Positions 35,801 through 47,200 of a stretch of DNA of 64,000 nt are shown here, piece after piece. The stretch lies in assembly GCA_963931925.1 (NCBI GenBank), contig OZ007569.1, positions 42,929,521 through 42,993,520 on the forward strand. Direction: 5' to 3'. Positions within the stretch are counted from its first letter, which is position 1, and each line of letters opens with the position of its first letter. The notes beneath the pieces were generated by a model that was not told where the DNA came from, ran no database searches, and was given only the letters and a program-made list of their open reading frames with translations. The translations under genes were made by a program, and so were the position numbers. This DNA is from Onchidella celtica (lineage: Eukaryota; Mollusca; Gastropoda; Systellommatophora; Onchidiidae).

Positions 35801-37010
35801 GGGCGAGGTCATTTTGACAAAACATAGCTCATTTATTTCCGTAGGCATTGTATTTTTAGTACAAATCCAGATCTAACGGACCTCACTTGGATGCATTGGT
35901 ACAAGTATCTGAATCGAGATCCAATTAAAATCAAAATTAAATACAAAAAAAAAAAAGAAGAATGGAAATTCTCTCCAGAACGAAACACAAGAGTGCTGCA
36001 CAAAGGTATGAAAAACATTATTTTACAAGGAATATAGACATCTCTCTGTCCGTCTGTCTGTCTGTTTGTCTGTCTGTCTGCCTCTCTCTCTCTCTATCTC
36101 TTTCTCTCCCCCCCCCCCCTCTCTCTCTCCCTCGCTTCTGTAATACAAGTATAATTTTATGCTCTACAAAACATACAAGGCAGGCATTATCCGTCAGTCA
36201 GTAATATTTCCGATTCAGGACCGATTTTAGCTCAGTTCTGAATCTCTCAAATGAAAAAAAATCTCTCTTTACTTTTGGAAACTGATCTTCATCTAATATT
36301 GCAACAATGTGAACAGTTTGAACCTTGTACATTAATTGTTAATTTTCTGTCAGTGAGTTATTGAAAACAGCCCTAAAAGAAAAAAGGGATTTCGCAGACA
36401 ACGCTGGAAAAAAAATGCAGTCAGTGAATTGATTGAAAATGAAATGATTGGAGTATTAGGCATACATCTTTCGCTTGGCCGACTAAATATGGTAATAAAG
36501 TTGATATTGAGTTTGAAATTGTAAACCAAATGCAACTGTAACATTTATATTGTACATAAACTTGCTGCAGATCCGTTTGTGAGATTGTATAATTTTAATC
36601 ATTCCTGAACAACTTGAAGTGAAAGCTCCACTGTTCATTATTTGTGCTTTCTAGCACTGTCAGTATTGTCAGGGTATCACAAACAATGCTTTTTGGGGTA
36701 TCACAAACAATGCTTTTTGAGATATCACAAATAATGCTATTTGAGTATCACAATTAATGCTATCAGGATATCATAAACAATGCTGTCAGTACCTGTTACT
36801 AAAATGTGATACATCTCGAGGAAACCAAAAAAACAAACAGACAAACAAAAATACATCTTGAGGGAGAAAAAGCATTTCATTGTTTCTATTTTAAAAAGTT
36901 TGAAATGCTCATTATATGTCTAGGCATTCCAGAAACCGAATGCTATTTTGTTGCATTGTCACACTTCCATATGTTTTGGAGTTTACAAAATGCATAATTA
37001 TGACTTCTGT
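32830..37010. other. Gene-poor interval with short tandem repeats
   Basis: No exon could be supported. It holds three diverged copies of about 75 bp built on CAGTGAGACAGAC(A/G)TCAGA at 34105-34290, a (TG)n tract at 34880-34918, a (CTGT)/(CT)/poly-C tract at 36040-36135 and about five copies of a 23-bp unit (GTATCACAAACAATGCTTTTTG) at 36670-36787. Confidence 0.55.
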
Positions 37011-37013
37011 ATT

Positions 37014-37875
37014 ACTAGATGAAGTTCCCAGCATTATCCGGGATAAAACTGTGAACCCACCGTTCTCTCTTTTGGGTCTACAAAGCTTCCCATATTCTAC
37101 AGTTTCGGATTTCGTACGCACCAGAGTACTATGCACTCTTTCGTGGTAGGGAAACTGTGCGCACAGAATTGAAGGCGTATTAATACATCCTTTCCGGTGC
37201 GATGGGCTTACTACAGGGAGCCAAAACAAAGATCATTGTGTTTTACATTTATACTACTTTTTATTTAAAAATACCGGAAACGTGAATCAACACAATCGGT
37301 CGATACAAAAGCGATTGGACTGGATCAGTGACACTTAAGAAAATTAAGTTTATAATTTTTGAAACTGTCATTTAGGCTGATGAGTCGAGCAAAAAAAGGG
37401 GTGAAATATCACCACAATGAATTACTCCCGCCACTATTTTTTTTTATAATACTAGATGAAGTTCCCGGCATTATCCGGGATAAACCTGTGAACCATCATT
37501 CTATCTTTCTCTCTCTTAGGTCTAGAAACCTTCCCAAATACCACAGCTTTCATGCGCACCAGAGCACTACGCATTCATTTCTGATAGGGCAATTGCATGC
37601 ACCAAATTGAACGCGTATTACTACATCGTTTCCGGTGTGGGAGCCAAAACAAAGATCATTGTATTTTATATTTTTACAACTTTTTATTTAAAAGTACCTA
37701 AAACTTGAATCAACACAATCGGTAAAGACAAAGCGATTGGACTGGATTAGTTGACACTTCAGAAAATTAATTTTATAATTTTTGGAACTGTCATTTAGGC
37801 TGTAGCGTCGAGCAAAAAAGGGGTCAAAATTGCACCACAATGAATTACTCCCGCCACTATTTTTTTTTTATAATA
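37014..37875 (+). repeat. Dispersed repeat family, head-to-tail dimer (copies D and E)
   Basis: Two consecutive copies start at 37014 and 37451 (437-base period), each with ACTAGATGAAGTTCCC then a short hairpin (CCCGG-CATTAT-CCGGG in the second). Shared blocks follow: CACCAGAG(T/C)ACTA(T/C)GCA, ATTGAA(G/C)GCGTATTA, TTTCCGGTG, GATCATTGT(G/A)TTTTA, ATCAACACAATCGGT, GCGATTGGACTGGAT and ACTCCCGCCACTATTTTTTTT. No coding capacity. Other copies: 1043, 24010 and 31985. The class is unknown. Confidence 0.8.
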
Positions 37876-38525
37876 GATAGATAAGATGTAAAATTACAAG
37901 CAAAGATGTCCATAAATTTTCAAGTACACATTGTTTAAATTCATTGTGTGGTTAGTAAGTAATGCATCCATTGTCCACCATAACACACGTGGATTTCAAA
38001 CATTAAAATGAAAGTAACTTTCGCCTACATTCGTATCTTACAATTATATGCACAAGATTATGGGTTCAGAAAGTAACTTACATTAAAAATTGCCATAAGG
38101 TGGTTGAATTATGGCAGTGGGAGTTGTAATTTGACACTCTATTCTCTTCACTTCATTCTCACACATCACAAAGATAGAAATATGAGCAAGAGGAAAGTGT
38201 ATAATTATAATGACACTATTTTGCCCTCACAGTGACAAGATATGACAAGATGATTAAACTGAACAGCAGAAATGACAGGGCAAAATGTATTCAGGTAATC
38301 ATACAGAAAAAAAAATTCAATTATTTTACATAATGAGTAAGAGCGTGCAAAATAATGATACTGTTACATTGTAGCAGAAGTGTATTAAAGTAGTATAGCT
38401 CTTCTGATCCAAAATGACTGACCATGAAAACATAACTATAGCCTTGCTTGTTTCAACATCCATAACTTATAAGGGAGACAATTGTGTCTTTTCAGGGAAC
38501 AAGTTACATTTTCATACTAAAAATA
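37876..38525. other. No gene seen
   Basis: AT-rich DNA between the dispersed-repeat dimer and the LINE fragment. Nothing recognised. Confidence 0.35.
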
Positions 38526-39020
38526 TTAATGACAGTGGACACCATCGCATTGTGGAGTGCCAGGCAATGAGAAGGCAGACCAACTGGCCAAGGAGGGTTC
38601 TGGCTTGGAGCAGCCACAGTGCCTCTTAAACTGCTACGAGAAGAAAAACCTCATCAAAAACAACAGTAGGCAGCAAATAAACCAACAGGATAAATATCAT
38701 CTCCTGAACAGAGAGGATCAATTGATATTGTTCAGACTAAGAACTGGTCACAATAGGCTCCACCACCATATGTTCACCAAGTTTAAAATAAGAACATCTG
38801 CCATATGCAAGTGCAGCCAGTCTCCTCAAAACAGAGCATATATTTCAGAACTGTACACTCTTCTCAGCACTACGAGAAACACATTGGCCCAAACCCACCG
38901 ACCTGAATGTCAAACTCTATGGTGCTCTGTCAGAACTGCAGAAAACAGCAGATTTTCTTAAAAGAACAAATCTGCAGATTTAGATTGGTGAACGAAAGAA
39001 GAAGAAGACAAGTACAAAAA
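38526..39020 (+). mobile_element. 3' end of an RNase H-bearing LINE
   Basis: Opens with the end of an RNase H domain (QWTPSHCGVPGNEKADQLAK) and continues through a C-terminal region (LFRLRTGHNRLHHHMF..CKCSQSP) that in related non-LTR elements (I/Tad-like groups) ends in a Cys-rich motif. At least one frame change occurs. The 3' end is GAAAGAAGAAGAAGAC. The reverse transcriptase is absent, so it is a dead 5'-truncated copy. Confidence 0.65.
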
Positions 39021-39315
39021 AAAAAAAAAAGTCTTTTGCCCAATGTCATTAGAGTCTATATGGTTTAAACTTTCTGCAAAATGTTTTCGAAAGACACTGA
39101 AGCATATTATAGAAGCTATGCAATTAAATTATCAGACGTGAGATTTTGGTTTCACCTCAGAAACATGCCTGCCACCACAGTGATTCCATTATTCCACATT
39201 TTATCAGTTATTGGGCCCAGGAGGGGTTTGTACACTGGAAGCCAGAAATTATACAACGACAACGTAACTTTACATAGGAACATTTTCCTTCTTTCCTTCG
39301 GTCTGTCCGGTCGTT

Positions 39316-39446
39316 TCTAAAGCAACCGACCTAAATGTCAAACTCTATGGTGCTCTGCCAGAACTGCAGAAAACTGTAGATTTTATTAAAAGAACAAATC
39401 TGCAGATTTAGGTTGGTGAATGAAAGAAGAAGAAGAAGAAGAAGAC
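39316..39446 (+). mobile_element. Second short copy of the same LINE 3' end
   Basis: Repeats the last 110 bases of the copy at 38900-39015 almost exactly: GTCAAACTCTATGGTGCTCT, AACAAATCTGCAGATTTAG and a (GAA)n tail expanded to five units. It is a severely 5'-truncated insertion. Confidence 0.75.
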
Positions 39447-39449
39447 ATA

Positions 39450-40554
39450 GGAACTTAATATATAAATATACACTTCTCAGTTGTGCTTTTGCCAATCCTT
39501 AGCCATTGTGATATTCATGTAGCAGCGAATTTCCAATACGTATTGGTGTACAGAAATTATATGAAATAGAAACTGGTCTTTCATCTCAACATTTACAGCT
39601 CAACTAGGAACCAGTGAGCGTTCTGACTCAAATATGAACTGAGTTTATAAACGAATCAACTGCTGCCAACTGTAGGAAAAATTCCACAAAACAAAAATAT
39701 TGGTGCCCTTTACGCATTTCATTCCATTCTATAGGCAAGAACATTTTGATATTAATAATATAAAACTAACAATTAATGTATCCTGTATATAGAGAAACAA
39801 AAATTAACCAAAGTATTGGTGTTCTGATAAGAAGTCATTCAACAGTGACAATAGTCAGATATAGAGATAATAACATCTAGATAACAGTAAATGAATATAA
39901 TCATTGCAACATTTCTCCAAGTCACATAGGCTTTCCTCTGGAGAACTCTGGCATGCTTTGAATTTGAGCTAAAGAGATGTCCCTGCATATGCTATGCTGT
40001 GGCTACATACAGTAAAACTGTTTCCAATGTGTTGTGATGTGTTGTCTTGGGTGTCTTTTTTGTGTAACTATGAATTTTTAGCGTAACAACACCTTATGAT
40101 GGATTTAATTTTGGTCTCTTAATGATAATTATACTAATGTTACGAAACGGTTCAATCTATTTAAACAAAACAACTCCCTACAAATGCAATAAACCCAAGA
40201 ATACACAATTACTACAGAAAGAGAATAATAACGATTCAGAAACACAATAAGACATGAGATTGCTAAAAGATCCCAAAATCTGACTGTCCGAGGCGATACT
40301 GCCGCTTGTGCCTCGATCTGAATGATATTTCCCCCTTGTGGATTTGTGAGAAGAAATGGTACATGGGACAGTATTAAGGTGTAGATGTTTTTCAAAATGT
40401 TGGTCCTCTGCAACTAAGCTGAAAGTAACATCAAATATCCTGTAGACAGCTGAGAGGAAGAAATGACGAGAAGCTAAATACATTTGGATTTGGGAATACA
40501 GATGCCGATTTGTTCAACACGTTAAAGCACAGTAGTATTCGCCTGATTGCCTTG
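39450..40554. other. 3' flank of the ankyrin-SOCS gene; nothing else seen
   Basis: AT-rich. The stop codon of the minus-strand gene is at 40557-40555, so this stretch probably holds its 3'UTR. No canonical AATAAA was found on the minus strand close to the stop. Confidence 0.4.
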
Positions 40555-43500
40555 CTATGTCAGGTGCTGTCCTCCAAGTGGCCAGTTATAAAGTAAAGGT
40601 CTTGGTATGGGCAATGTTTCATACTGTACTGGATCAAAGCAAAAAGAAATGTTGGACCACTGACTGGGTGGCAGTCGTGCTACAGGTGTTTGGAACATGA
40701 GCATACGCTGAAGTAGGGGTGGGAGTCCTGTCTGTCTGATGCGGCCTTCTCTCTGAAGACTGGGTCCGAGAGCCGTAGACACCGCTATAAAAGCTAACTT
40801 GACCAGTGGCCAGGGATATCTCATCGCTTGCTGCAGGAAGTAAACCATTGTCACCTTATCATCTCTTTCTTCTGTGAGTCTATCTGACTCTGTCTGTAGC
40901 ACAGGTTGTTGTGTTTGATGCCCAGAGATGACATGACGAATAATTGTTATATCTGTATTTGTAACGTAACAACAGGCAAGCATATATTTGACTGCCTGTA
41001 TGTTATGAAAGTCAAGTGCCCAGTGGAGTGTAGATGTTCCATATAAATTTCCGTAGTTATGTTTAGTCACTTTACTGTAATGTAGTAGCCCATTGTTCAC
41101 ACCTAACCATAACATTAGCTGGAAGTTGGTATCAGGCAGTCCACTCATATAAATCTTAAATTGCTCATGTAGCAAATAATGTCGATATGAAAAGTTGATT
41201 ACAGGGGAAGCGCCTTTCTTCATCAGCACAGAAATGGCGGGTATGGCATTGGGCATCTTAAAAGGATTTTGAAGGGGCTTACGGTGAGCAATATTTTCAG
41301 CAAGTAATTGTAACCTTGTAACCAGAACAGTGCGATCCAAATGATCTAACAGGTCAGGATCAGCTCCATGATCCAGCAAACTTTCGAGACAACCCATGTT
41401 ATTGGCATGCATTAGTGCTGTCATGCCGCTATTATCTTGTTTGTTAGGATCAGCACCTTTCTCCAGAATTGCTTGTACAATGTTCGTATTTCTTTGTTTT
41501 GATGTCATCATTAACGCCGTCCAGCCGTCATTGTCTTGTTTGTTGGGGTTACCTCCTCGCCGTAATATTGTTTTTGCCACGCACCCATGTCCTGCTTGCG
41601 TTGCTGCAATTAATGCGGTCTTGCCAGCATTGTCTTGCAGGTTAGGGTTTGCTGCCCCATCTAGTAGTTCTTTCACTATATTCACATTCCCTTTTTTTGA
41701 TGCTACCATTAAAGCGGTCTTGCCAGCATTGTCTTGCAGGTTAGGGTTTGCTGCCCCATCTAATAGTTCTTTCACTATATTCACATTCCCTTTTTCTGAT
41801 GCTACCATTAAAGCGGTTTTGCCATCACTGTCTTGCCTGTTAGTGTAAACTCCTTTTTCAAGTAATTTTTTAACTATCGTTTTATTACTATTATGTAATG
41901 CTGTCAATAACGCTGTCCTGCCACGATGATCTTGCCTGTTAAGTTCACAACCTTTTTCTAGTAATGTTTCAACCACTTTTACATAACCTTTCTCTGATGA
42001 TAATATTAATGCGCTCTTTCCAGTATTGTCACATCTGTTGGGGTCCGCTCCCCCTTCGAGCAGTGCTTTAACCACACCTATGTTGTTTCTTTCCAACGCA
42101 ATCATCAAAGCTGTCTTCCTGGAAATGTCCCTTGTGTTAGGGTCGCATCCACTTTCTAGGAGCGCTTGGACCATAGCGAAATGTTCATTCTTTGAAGCCA
42201 TCATTAAGGCGGTCTTGCCGTTTCTGTCTTGCTTATCAGGATTGCCTCCCCCTCCCAGTAGTAGTTTAAACACGCGTAAATAACGGTGTTCTATTGCCGT
42301 CATTAACGCCGTTTTACCACTCTTATCTTGTTTGTTAGGATCGCTTCCGCTTTCTAGCAACATTAGAACTATCATCTTATTTCCAGTTTCAGATGCCATC
42401 ATTGACGCGGTCTTCCCACTCATGGTATGCTTGTTGGGGTCAGCTCCCCTTTCTAGCAGTGCTTTGACCACTTTTGTTTTACTTCTTTCCGACGCCATCA
42501 TTAAGGACGTCTTTCCTGTATTGTCTTGGCCATTGGGATGGGCTCCCCTTTCTAGCAGCGCTTTAACCACGCCCACATCATGTTTTTCCGATGCCACCAT
42601 TAGAGCTGTCTTCCCAGTATTGTCCTGTCTGTTAGGGTCAGCTCCCCCTTCTAGCAGTGCTTCCACCACGTTCAGTTTACTTTTTTCCGATGCCATCATC
42701 AGGGCTGTCTTCCCAGTATTGTCCTGTCTGTTGGGGACAGCTCCTCTTTCTAATAATGATTTCACCACGTTCAGTTTACTTCTTTCCGATGCCACCATTA
42801 AGGCTGTCTTCCCAGTAATGTCCTGTATGTTGGGGTCAGCTCCTCTTTCTAGCAGTGCTTTCATTATGTTCAGTTTACTTCTTTCCGACGCCATTATCAT
42901 AGCTGTCTTCCCAGTAATGTCCTGTCTATTTAGATTACACTCCCTTTCCAACAATACATTAATCACTTCCGAGTTTTCTATTACAGATGTCACCACGAAG
43001 GTGGTCTTCCGACTACTGCCATATGAATTATCACCGGTATCCTTTTCTAAAATTCCAACTGCCACATGTGTATTGCCTGTCTGAGATGCTAACATTGATG
43101 CTTTCATATCACTGTTGTCATGCTCGTTTTGGTCAGCCCCATTTCCCAGCAGTTTTTCAATCACGTTCAGTTGACCTGTGTTTGGCGCAGTTTCATCACT
43201 GCTATCTTCCTTGTGTGTGTGGGCTCCTCTGTCTGAGAATACGCGTGTCTTACCAACAGTCTGTTTTCGTTGACTACATGAAACACTATGGCAGTTTTCG
43301 GGTACACACACCCTGTGCATCAAAGCTGTGAGGCCTGTATCATCAGACTGTTCAAGATTTGCTCCAGCATCCAGTAACACTCTGACACATTTACTGCTCT
43401 TTGCCATCATTAAAGCTGTCATGCCAAGAGAATTCTTTTTGTTAGGGTCAGCTCCATTTTTTAATAGAGTGTGGAGAACAAGTAGATTATCTTTCTGCGC

Positions 43501-44028
43501 TGCTCTCATAAGCGCATTGCATTTGTAGTGATCTGTTTGCTCTATATCTGCCCCAGCTTGTAATAAAACTCTGACACATTCGAGATTCTGTGCCTGCATC
43601 AGAGCTTTTTGTGTCCCTATGTTTCCACACAGACTTTCATCCGCCCCTCTGTCTAGGAGATATTCTATGCATTTCAGATATTCAGTTAGTATTTCCTGGT
43701 TGTTATTTTGTTCATCAAAAGCGTTGACTGTGACACCAGTTTCCATGAAAGTTTGACCACACTCTGTATAGTCGGTCTCACATGCTACTATCAACGGCGT
43801 TTTTTCTCCAAGTGCAAAACTCTTTATGTTTACATCAACACCGGCCTGTATCAACGCTTTAAGTGCTTCGACCTCCCCCTTCTGTATAGTCTGTATCAAG
43901 ACGGACCAGGCAGCATTCCTTCTAGAATCGATGTCAATGTTGCTGTCACTTAAATATGTTTGCAGTTCTGAAATACTTACTGCCACGGCTCGGATCAGAA
44001 CGTCCGAAACTGTGTCACTTGACGCCAT
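40555..44028 (-). CDS. Long ankyrin-repeat protein with SOCS-box-like C-terminus
   Basis: Single coding exon of 1157 residues starting MASSDTVSDVLIRAVAVS. It carries about 26 ankyrin repeats: an irregular N-terminal third, then some 17 very uniform 33-residue repeats (xTGKTALMVASE..VVKALLERGADPNRQD). After residue 900 the sequence leaves the consensus (LPDTNFQLMLWLGVNNGLL). At about 1074-1083 PLVKLAFIAV fits the Elongin B/C box pattern, and at 1102-1106 LPPLL lies where a Cullin-5 box sits. Together these look like the SOCS box of ASB proteins, substrate receptors of CUL5 ubiquitin ligases (family knowledge; the assignment is inferred). Another 40 residues follow, unusual for ASBs. A splice acceptor ends at 44048, 19 bases before the ATG. 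It is a paralogue of the CaaX ankyrin gene at 13654. Confidence 0.85.
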   Translation of the reverse strand: MASSDTVSDVLIRAVAVSISELQTYLSDSNIDIDSRRNAAWSVLIQTIQKGEVEALKALIQAGVDVNIKSFALGEKTPLIVACETDYTECGQTFMETGVTVNAFDEQNNNQEILTEYLKCIEYLLDRGADESLCGNIGTQKALMQAQNLECVRVLLQAGADIEQTDHYKCNALMRAAQKDNLLVLHTLLKNGADPNKKNSLGMTALMMAKSSKCVRVLLDAGANLEQSDDTGLTALMHRVCVPENCHSVSCSQRKQTVGKTRVFSDRGAHTHKEDSSDETAPNTGQLNVIEKLLGNGADQNEHDNSDMKASMLASQTGNTHVAVGILEKDTGDNSYGSSRKTTFVVTSVIENSEVINVLLERECNLNRQDITGKTAMIMASERSKLNIMKALLERGADPNIQDITGKTALMVASERSKLNVVKSLLERGAVPNRQDNTGKTALMMASEKSKLNVVEALLEGGADPNRQDNTGKTALMVASEKHDVGVVKALLERGAHPNGQDNTGKTSLMMASERSKTKVVKALLERGADPNKHTMSGKTASMMASETGNKMIVLMLLESGSDPNKQDKSGKTALMTAIEHRYLRVFKLLLGGGGNPDKQDRNGKTALMMASKNEHFAMVQALLESGCDPNTRDISRKTALMIALERNNIGVVKALLEGGADPNRCDNTGKSALILSSEKGYVKVVETLLEKGCELNRQDHRGRTALLTALHNSNKTIVKKLLEKGVYTNRQDSDGKTALMVASEKGNVNIVKELLDGAANPNLQDNAGKTALMVASKKGNVNIVKELLDGAANPNLQDNAGKTALIAATQAGHGCVAKTILRRGGNPNKQDNDGWTALMMTSKQRNTNIVQAILEKGADPNKQDNSGMTALMHANNMGCLESLLDHGADPDLLDHLDRTVLVTRLQLLAENIAHRKPLQNPFKMPNAIPAISVLMKKGASPVINFSYRHYLLHEQFKIYMSGLPDTNFQLMLWLGVNNGLLHYSKVTKHNYGNLYGTSTLHWALDFHNIQAVKYMLACCYVTNTDITIIRHVISGHQTQQPVLQTESDRLTEERDDKVTMVYFLQQAMRYPWPLVKLAFIAVSTALGPSLQREGRIRQTGLPPLLQRMLMFQTPVARLPPSQWSNISFCFDPVQYETLPIPRPLLYNWPLGGQHLT
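41615..41812 (-). repeat. Recent 99-bp tandem duplication inside the ankyrin array
   Basis: Two consecutive ankyrin repeats (each GNVNIVKELLDGAANPNLQD) are encoded by almost identical DNA with a 99-base period; landmark GCCAGCATTGTCTTGCAGG at 41623 and 41722. The flanking repeats are clearly more diverged at the DNA level. Confidence 0.85.
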
Positions 44029-44229
44029 CCTCCCTTAATGTGATTGTCTGAAAAAACCGAAAGAGAAAAAATACGCTTGAGGTAATTGTTTTGGTCAGCA
44101 CTGCTTTGAGACGCCCATTCCTGTCTCGATTTCAGGCCTGAATAGCTCCTTGCCGTCACAGAAAACGCATATGTCAATTATGTTATAAATTCTCCATTAA
44201 TTGACTGTTCCACACTGCCTTGTGTGTTG

Positions 44230-47200
44230 CTATGATAGCAAAGGCTATGGGAGTAAACCCAGACAGAAAATCAGGAGTGGAGACCCGAAGGTGGTTGTCA
44301 GGGAGAACTGCATCAAACTGGCTTCCAGCATCTCCTGCAGCCGGACTAGTTCCAAATGTATTGACCTGGTCTCTCCCTTGGGTTTAACTAGAATGGCAGA
44401 GAGAGGGGTGGTGCCTCTGGGCAAAGCACCATCTCTTAAAAATAGCCCAGGCAAGGCAGCAAAACGAGGAGGCGTTTGCTCGGGCTTGGCAAGCGTCTGT
44501 CTCTCCTCTATAAGCCCACCCATTTCCGATTTGGAGAGGACACTCCAGCCATCCGTTACGGATGGGCACAACACGGGAGGTGGCAGTTACCGGTGATAAG
44601 CTCAATCCATTTGGCGTACGGATGAGCGCCAGGGGTCCCCTCTGTCGGTGGGAGCGGCTTTTCAGCTGCATTGATCAACTACCGCCCGCCGTAACCTGGG
44701 CAGCCCCCAGGCAGTTGGGTGTTGTTCCGCCACGTCAGCCTGCTTCATAAGGTGGCTGGAGCTAGACCAAAAGTCAAAAAGCTGACGTAAAGTGTGCACC
44801 TGGCAAAAACAGAAAAATACTAAAACTTGGTACCTGGAACGTCAGAACAATGCGCCCAGGCTTGCAACAGCAAGATCTCACTGATATTGACTCCATCAGG
44901 AAATCCCAAATTATTGATCGAGAACTTCAGCTACTAAACATCGACATCGCTGCCCTTCAAGAAACTCGACTTCCCGACTCCGGGTCAGTCAAAGAAGAAA
45001 ACTACACCTTCTTCTGGCAGGGCCTTAGCAGCGAACAGCCGAGAATCCACGGCGTGGGCTTCGCCGTAAAAAACTCCCTTATCAATTCGATCGCAACTCC
45101 AATTGGAGTGTCAGAACGCATCATGACACTCAGACTGAACACTCGGTCTGGTTTTACCAACATTATCTGTGTCTATGCCCCAACACTTACCTCCTCTGAC
45201 GAAACCAAAGACATTTTCTACGAGGCATTGCAGAGGACTCTCCACAACATCCCTCTCACCGAAGGCCTGCTAATTCTGGGTGACTTTAACGCTCGAGTGG
45301 GAGCAGATCACTCCGCATGGCCAAAGTGCATTGGGCACTTCGGCATTGGCAACATCAACGAAAACGGGCAGCGCCTTCTGGAGCTATGCTCCGTAAACTC
45401 ATTATGTGTTACAAACACGTACTTTGACCTTAAGAGATGCCAAAGAACATCATGGCGCCATCCCAGGTCTGGCCATTGGCATCAATTAGATCTTATTCTC
45501 TCAAGGAGGAAGAGTTTGGGCTGTATAAAAATAACTCGTTCCCTCCACAGTGCTGACTGTGACACCGACCATGCACTGGTAGTCAGCAAAATCAAAATTT
45601 CGGCCAAGAAAATATACAGATCAAAAGCCCCTTCAATCCCTAAGATCAATGTAACAGCAATCAGAGATGAATCAAATAGAAAGTCTTTTGAAAAGTTATT
45701 TGCTGAAAGCATGGATAATGTCACCCAATGTGACTCGGTAGATGAAACATGGAACACTCTCAGTTCAAAAATTCATGACTGTGCCATCAAGTCTTTTGGA
45801 CAGCATAAAGTTTCAAACAACGACTGGGTAGCCCAGAACAGCGAAATTCTCCTACCTCTCATTGAGCAAAAGAAATCTGCTTTCAATGAGTATAACAAAA
45901 ATTGCAATCAGAGTACAAAAACTTGTTTGAAAAATGCAAAAGCTAAACTTCAGCTGGAGGTAAGACGTTGCGCCAACAAATACTGGACAGACTTGTGTAA
46001 CAGCATACAAGAGGCAAATGAAAAGGGAGATATGAAAACCGCCTTTAGTCAGATGAAAGTAGCTCTTGGGCCAATCATCACCAAAAGCGCCCCACTTAAG
46101 TCTGTAAATGGTGAACCCATCACAGATAAAAATGAACAACTGAATAGGTGGGTAGAGCATTACTCTCTGTTGTATTCAACTGAGAAAAATATTCCACCAG
46201 ATTTTGAGGAACACCTCCAAAAACTGCCAATAATGGCCGAACTTGACGCTGAACCTTCCTTAGTCGAGCTTTCCAATGCAATCGACCACCTGTCTGCTGG
46301 AAAAGCCACAGGAAGTGACAACATTCCTGCAGAGGTATTAAAAGACCTAAAAGGCCCACTATTACCACACCTGTATAATCTGTTACTGCAGTGTTGGAAA
46401 GAAGGCGTGATACCACATGATATGAGAGACGCCAAAATTGTCACACTTTACAAGAACAAAGGAGACAAAGGCGACTGCAACAACTATCGAGGCATATCCC
46501 TCCTCAGCATTACTGGAAAGGCTTTTGCTCGCGTCATCCTCTGCCGCCTTCAACAACTGGCGGAAAAAGTCTTACCAGAAACACAATGTGGCTTTCGAAG
46601 CAAACGATCAACTATTGACATGATATTTGCACTTCGGCAAATCCAAGAAAAATGTAAAGAACAAAACAGGCCGCTTATAACATGCTTTGTGGACCTAACA
46701 AAGGCTTTCGACACCGTAAGCCGATCTGGCCTGTATGCAGTCCTTAAATCCATAGGCTGTCCACCAACATTGCTAAAACTTATTGCATCCTTCCACACTG
46801 ACATGAGGGCATGTGTCAACTTTGAAGGCTGCACATCCAATTCATTTGCTGTAAACAGCGGTGTGAAGCAGGGATGTGTTCTTGCTCCTACCTTATTTGG
46901 TATATATTTTGCAGCCCTACTCAAGAATGCCTTTGGTCAATGTTCAGGTGGAGTACTTATTAACACCAGAGTGGACGGCTCCATTTTTAATGTTGCCAGA
47001 CTAAAAGCAAAATCTCGTACAGAGCATATTATGTTACAAGAGCTCCTCTTCGCAGATGATGCTGCAATCGTGGCCCACGATGAAACCACGCTCCAGGCTC
47101 TCATCAATAGCCTTGCCAAAGCCTGTGACAAATTCATGCTAAGGATCAGTGTCTCAAAAACTGTAGTTTTGACGCAAGGCTTGAGAAACCCCAACCCAAT

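Noticed and set aside
37374-37392. CTGATGAGTC followed by GAGCAAAA, resembling a hammerhead ribozyme core
   Set aside because: Other copies of the same repeat read CTGTAGCGTCGAGC here, so the match is a chance mutation in one copy and no stem II pairs.
41396-43331. Several long plus-strand frames across 41-43 kb
   Set aside because: They are antisense shadows of the uniform ankyrin repeats encoded on the minus strand, which keep the other frames open periodically.
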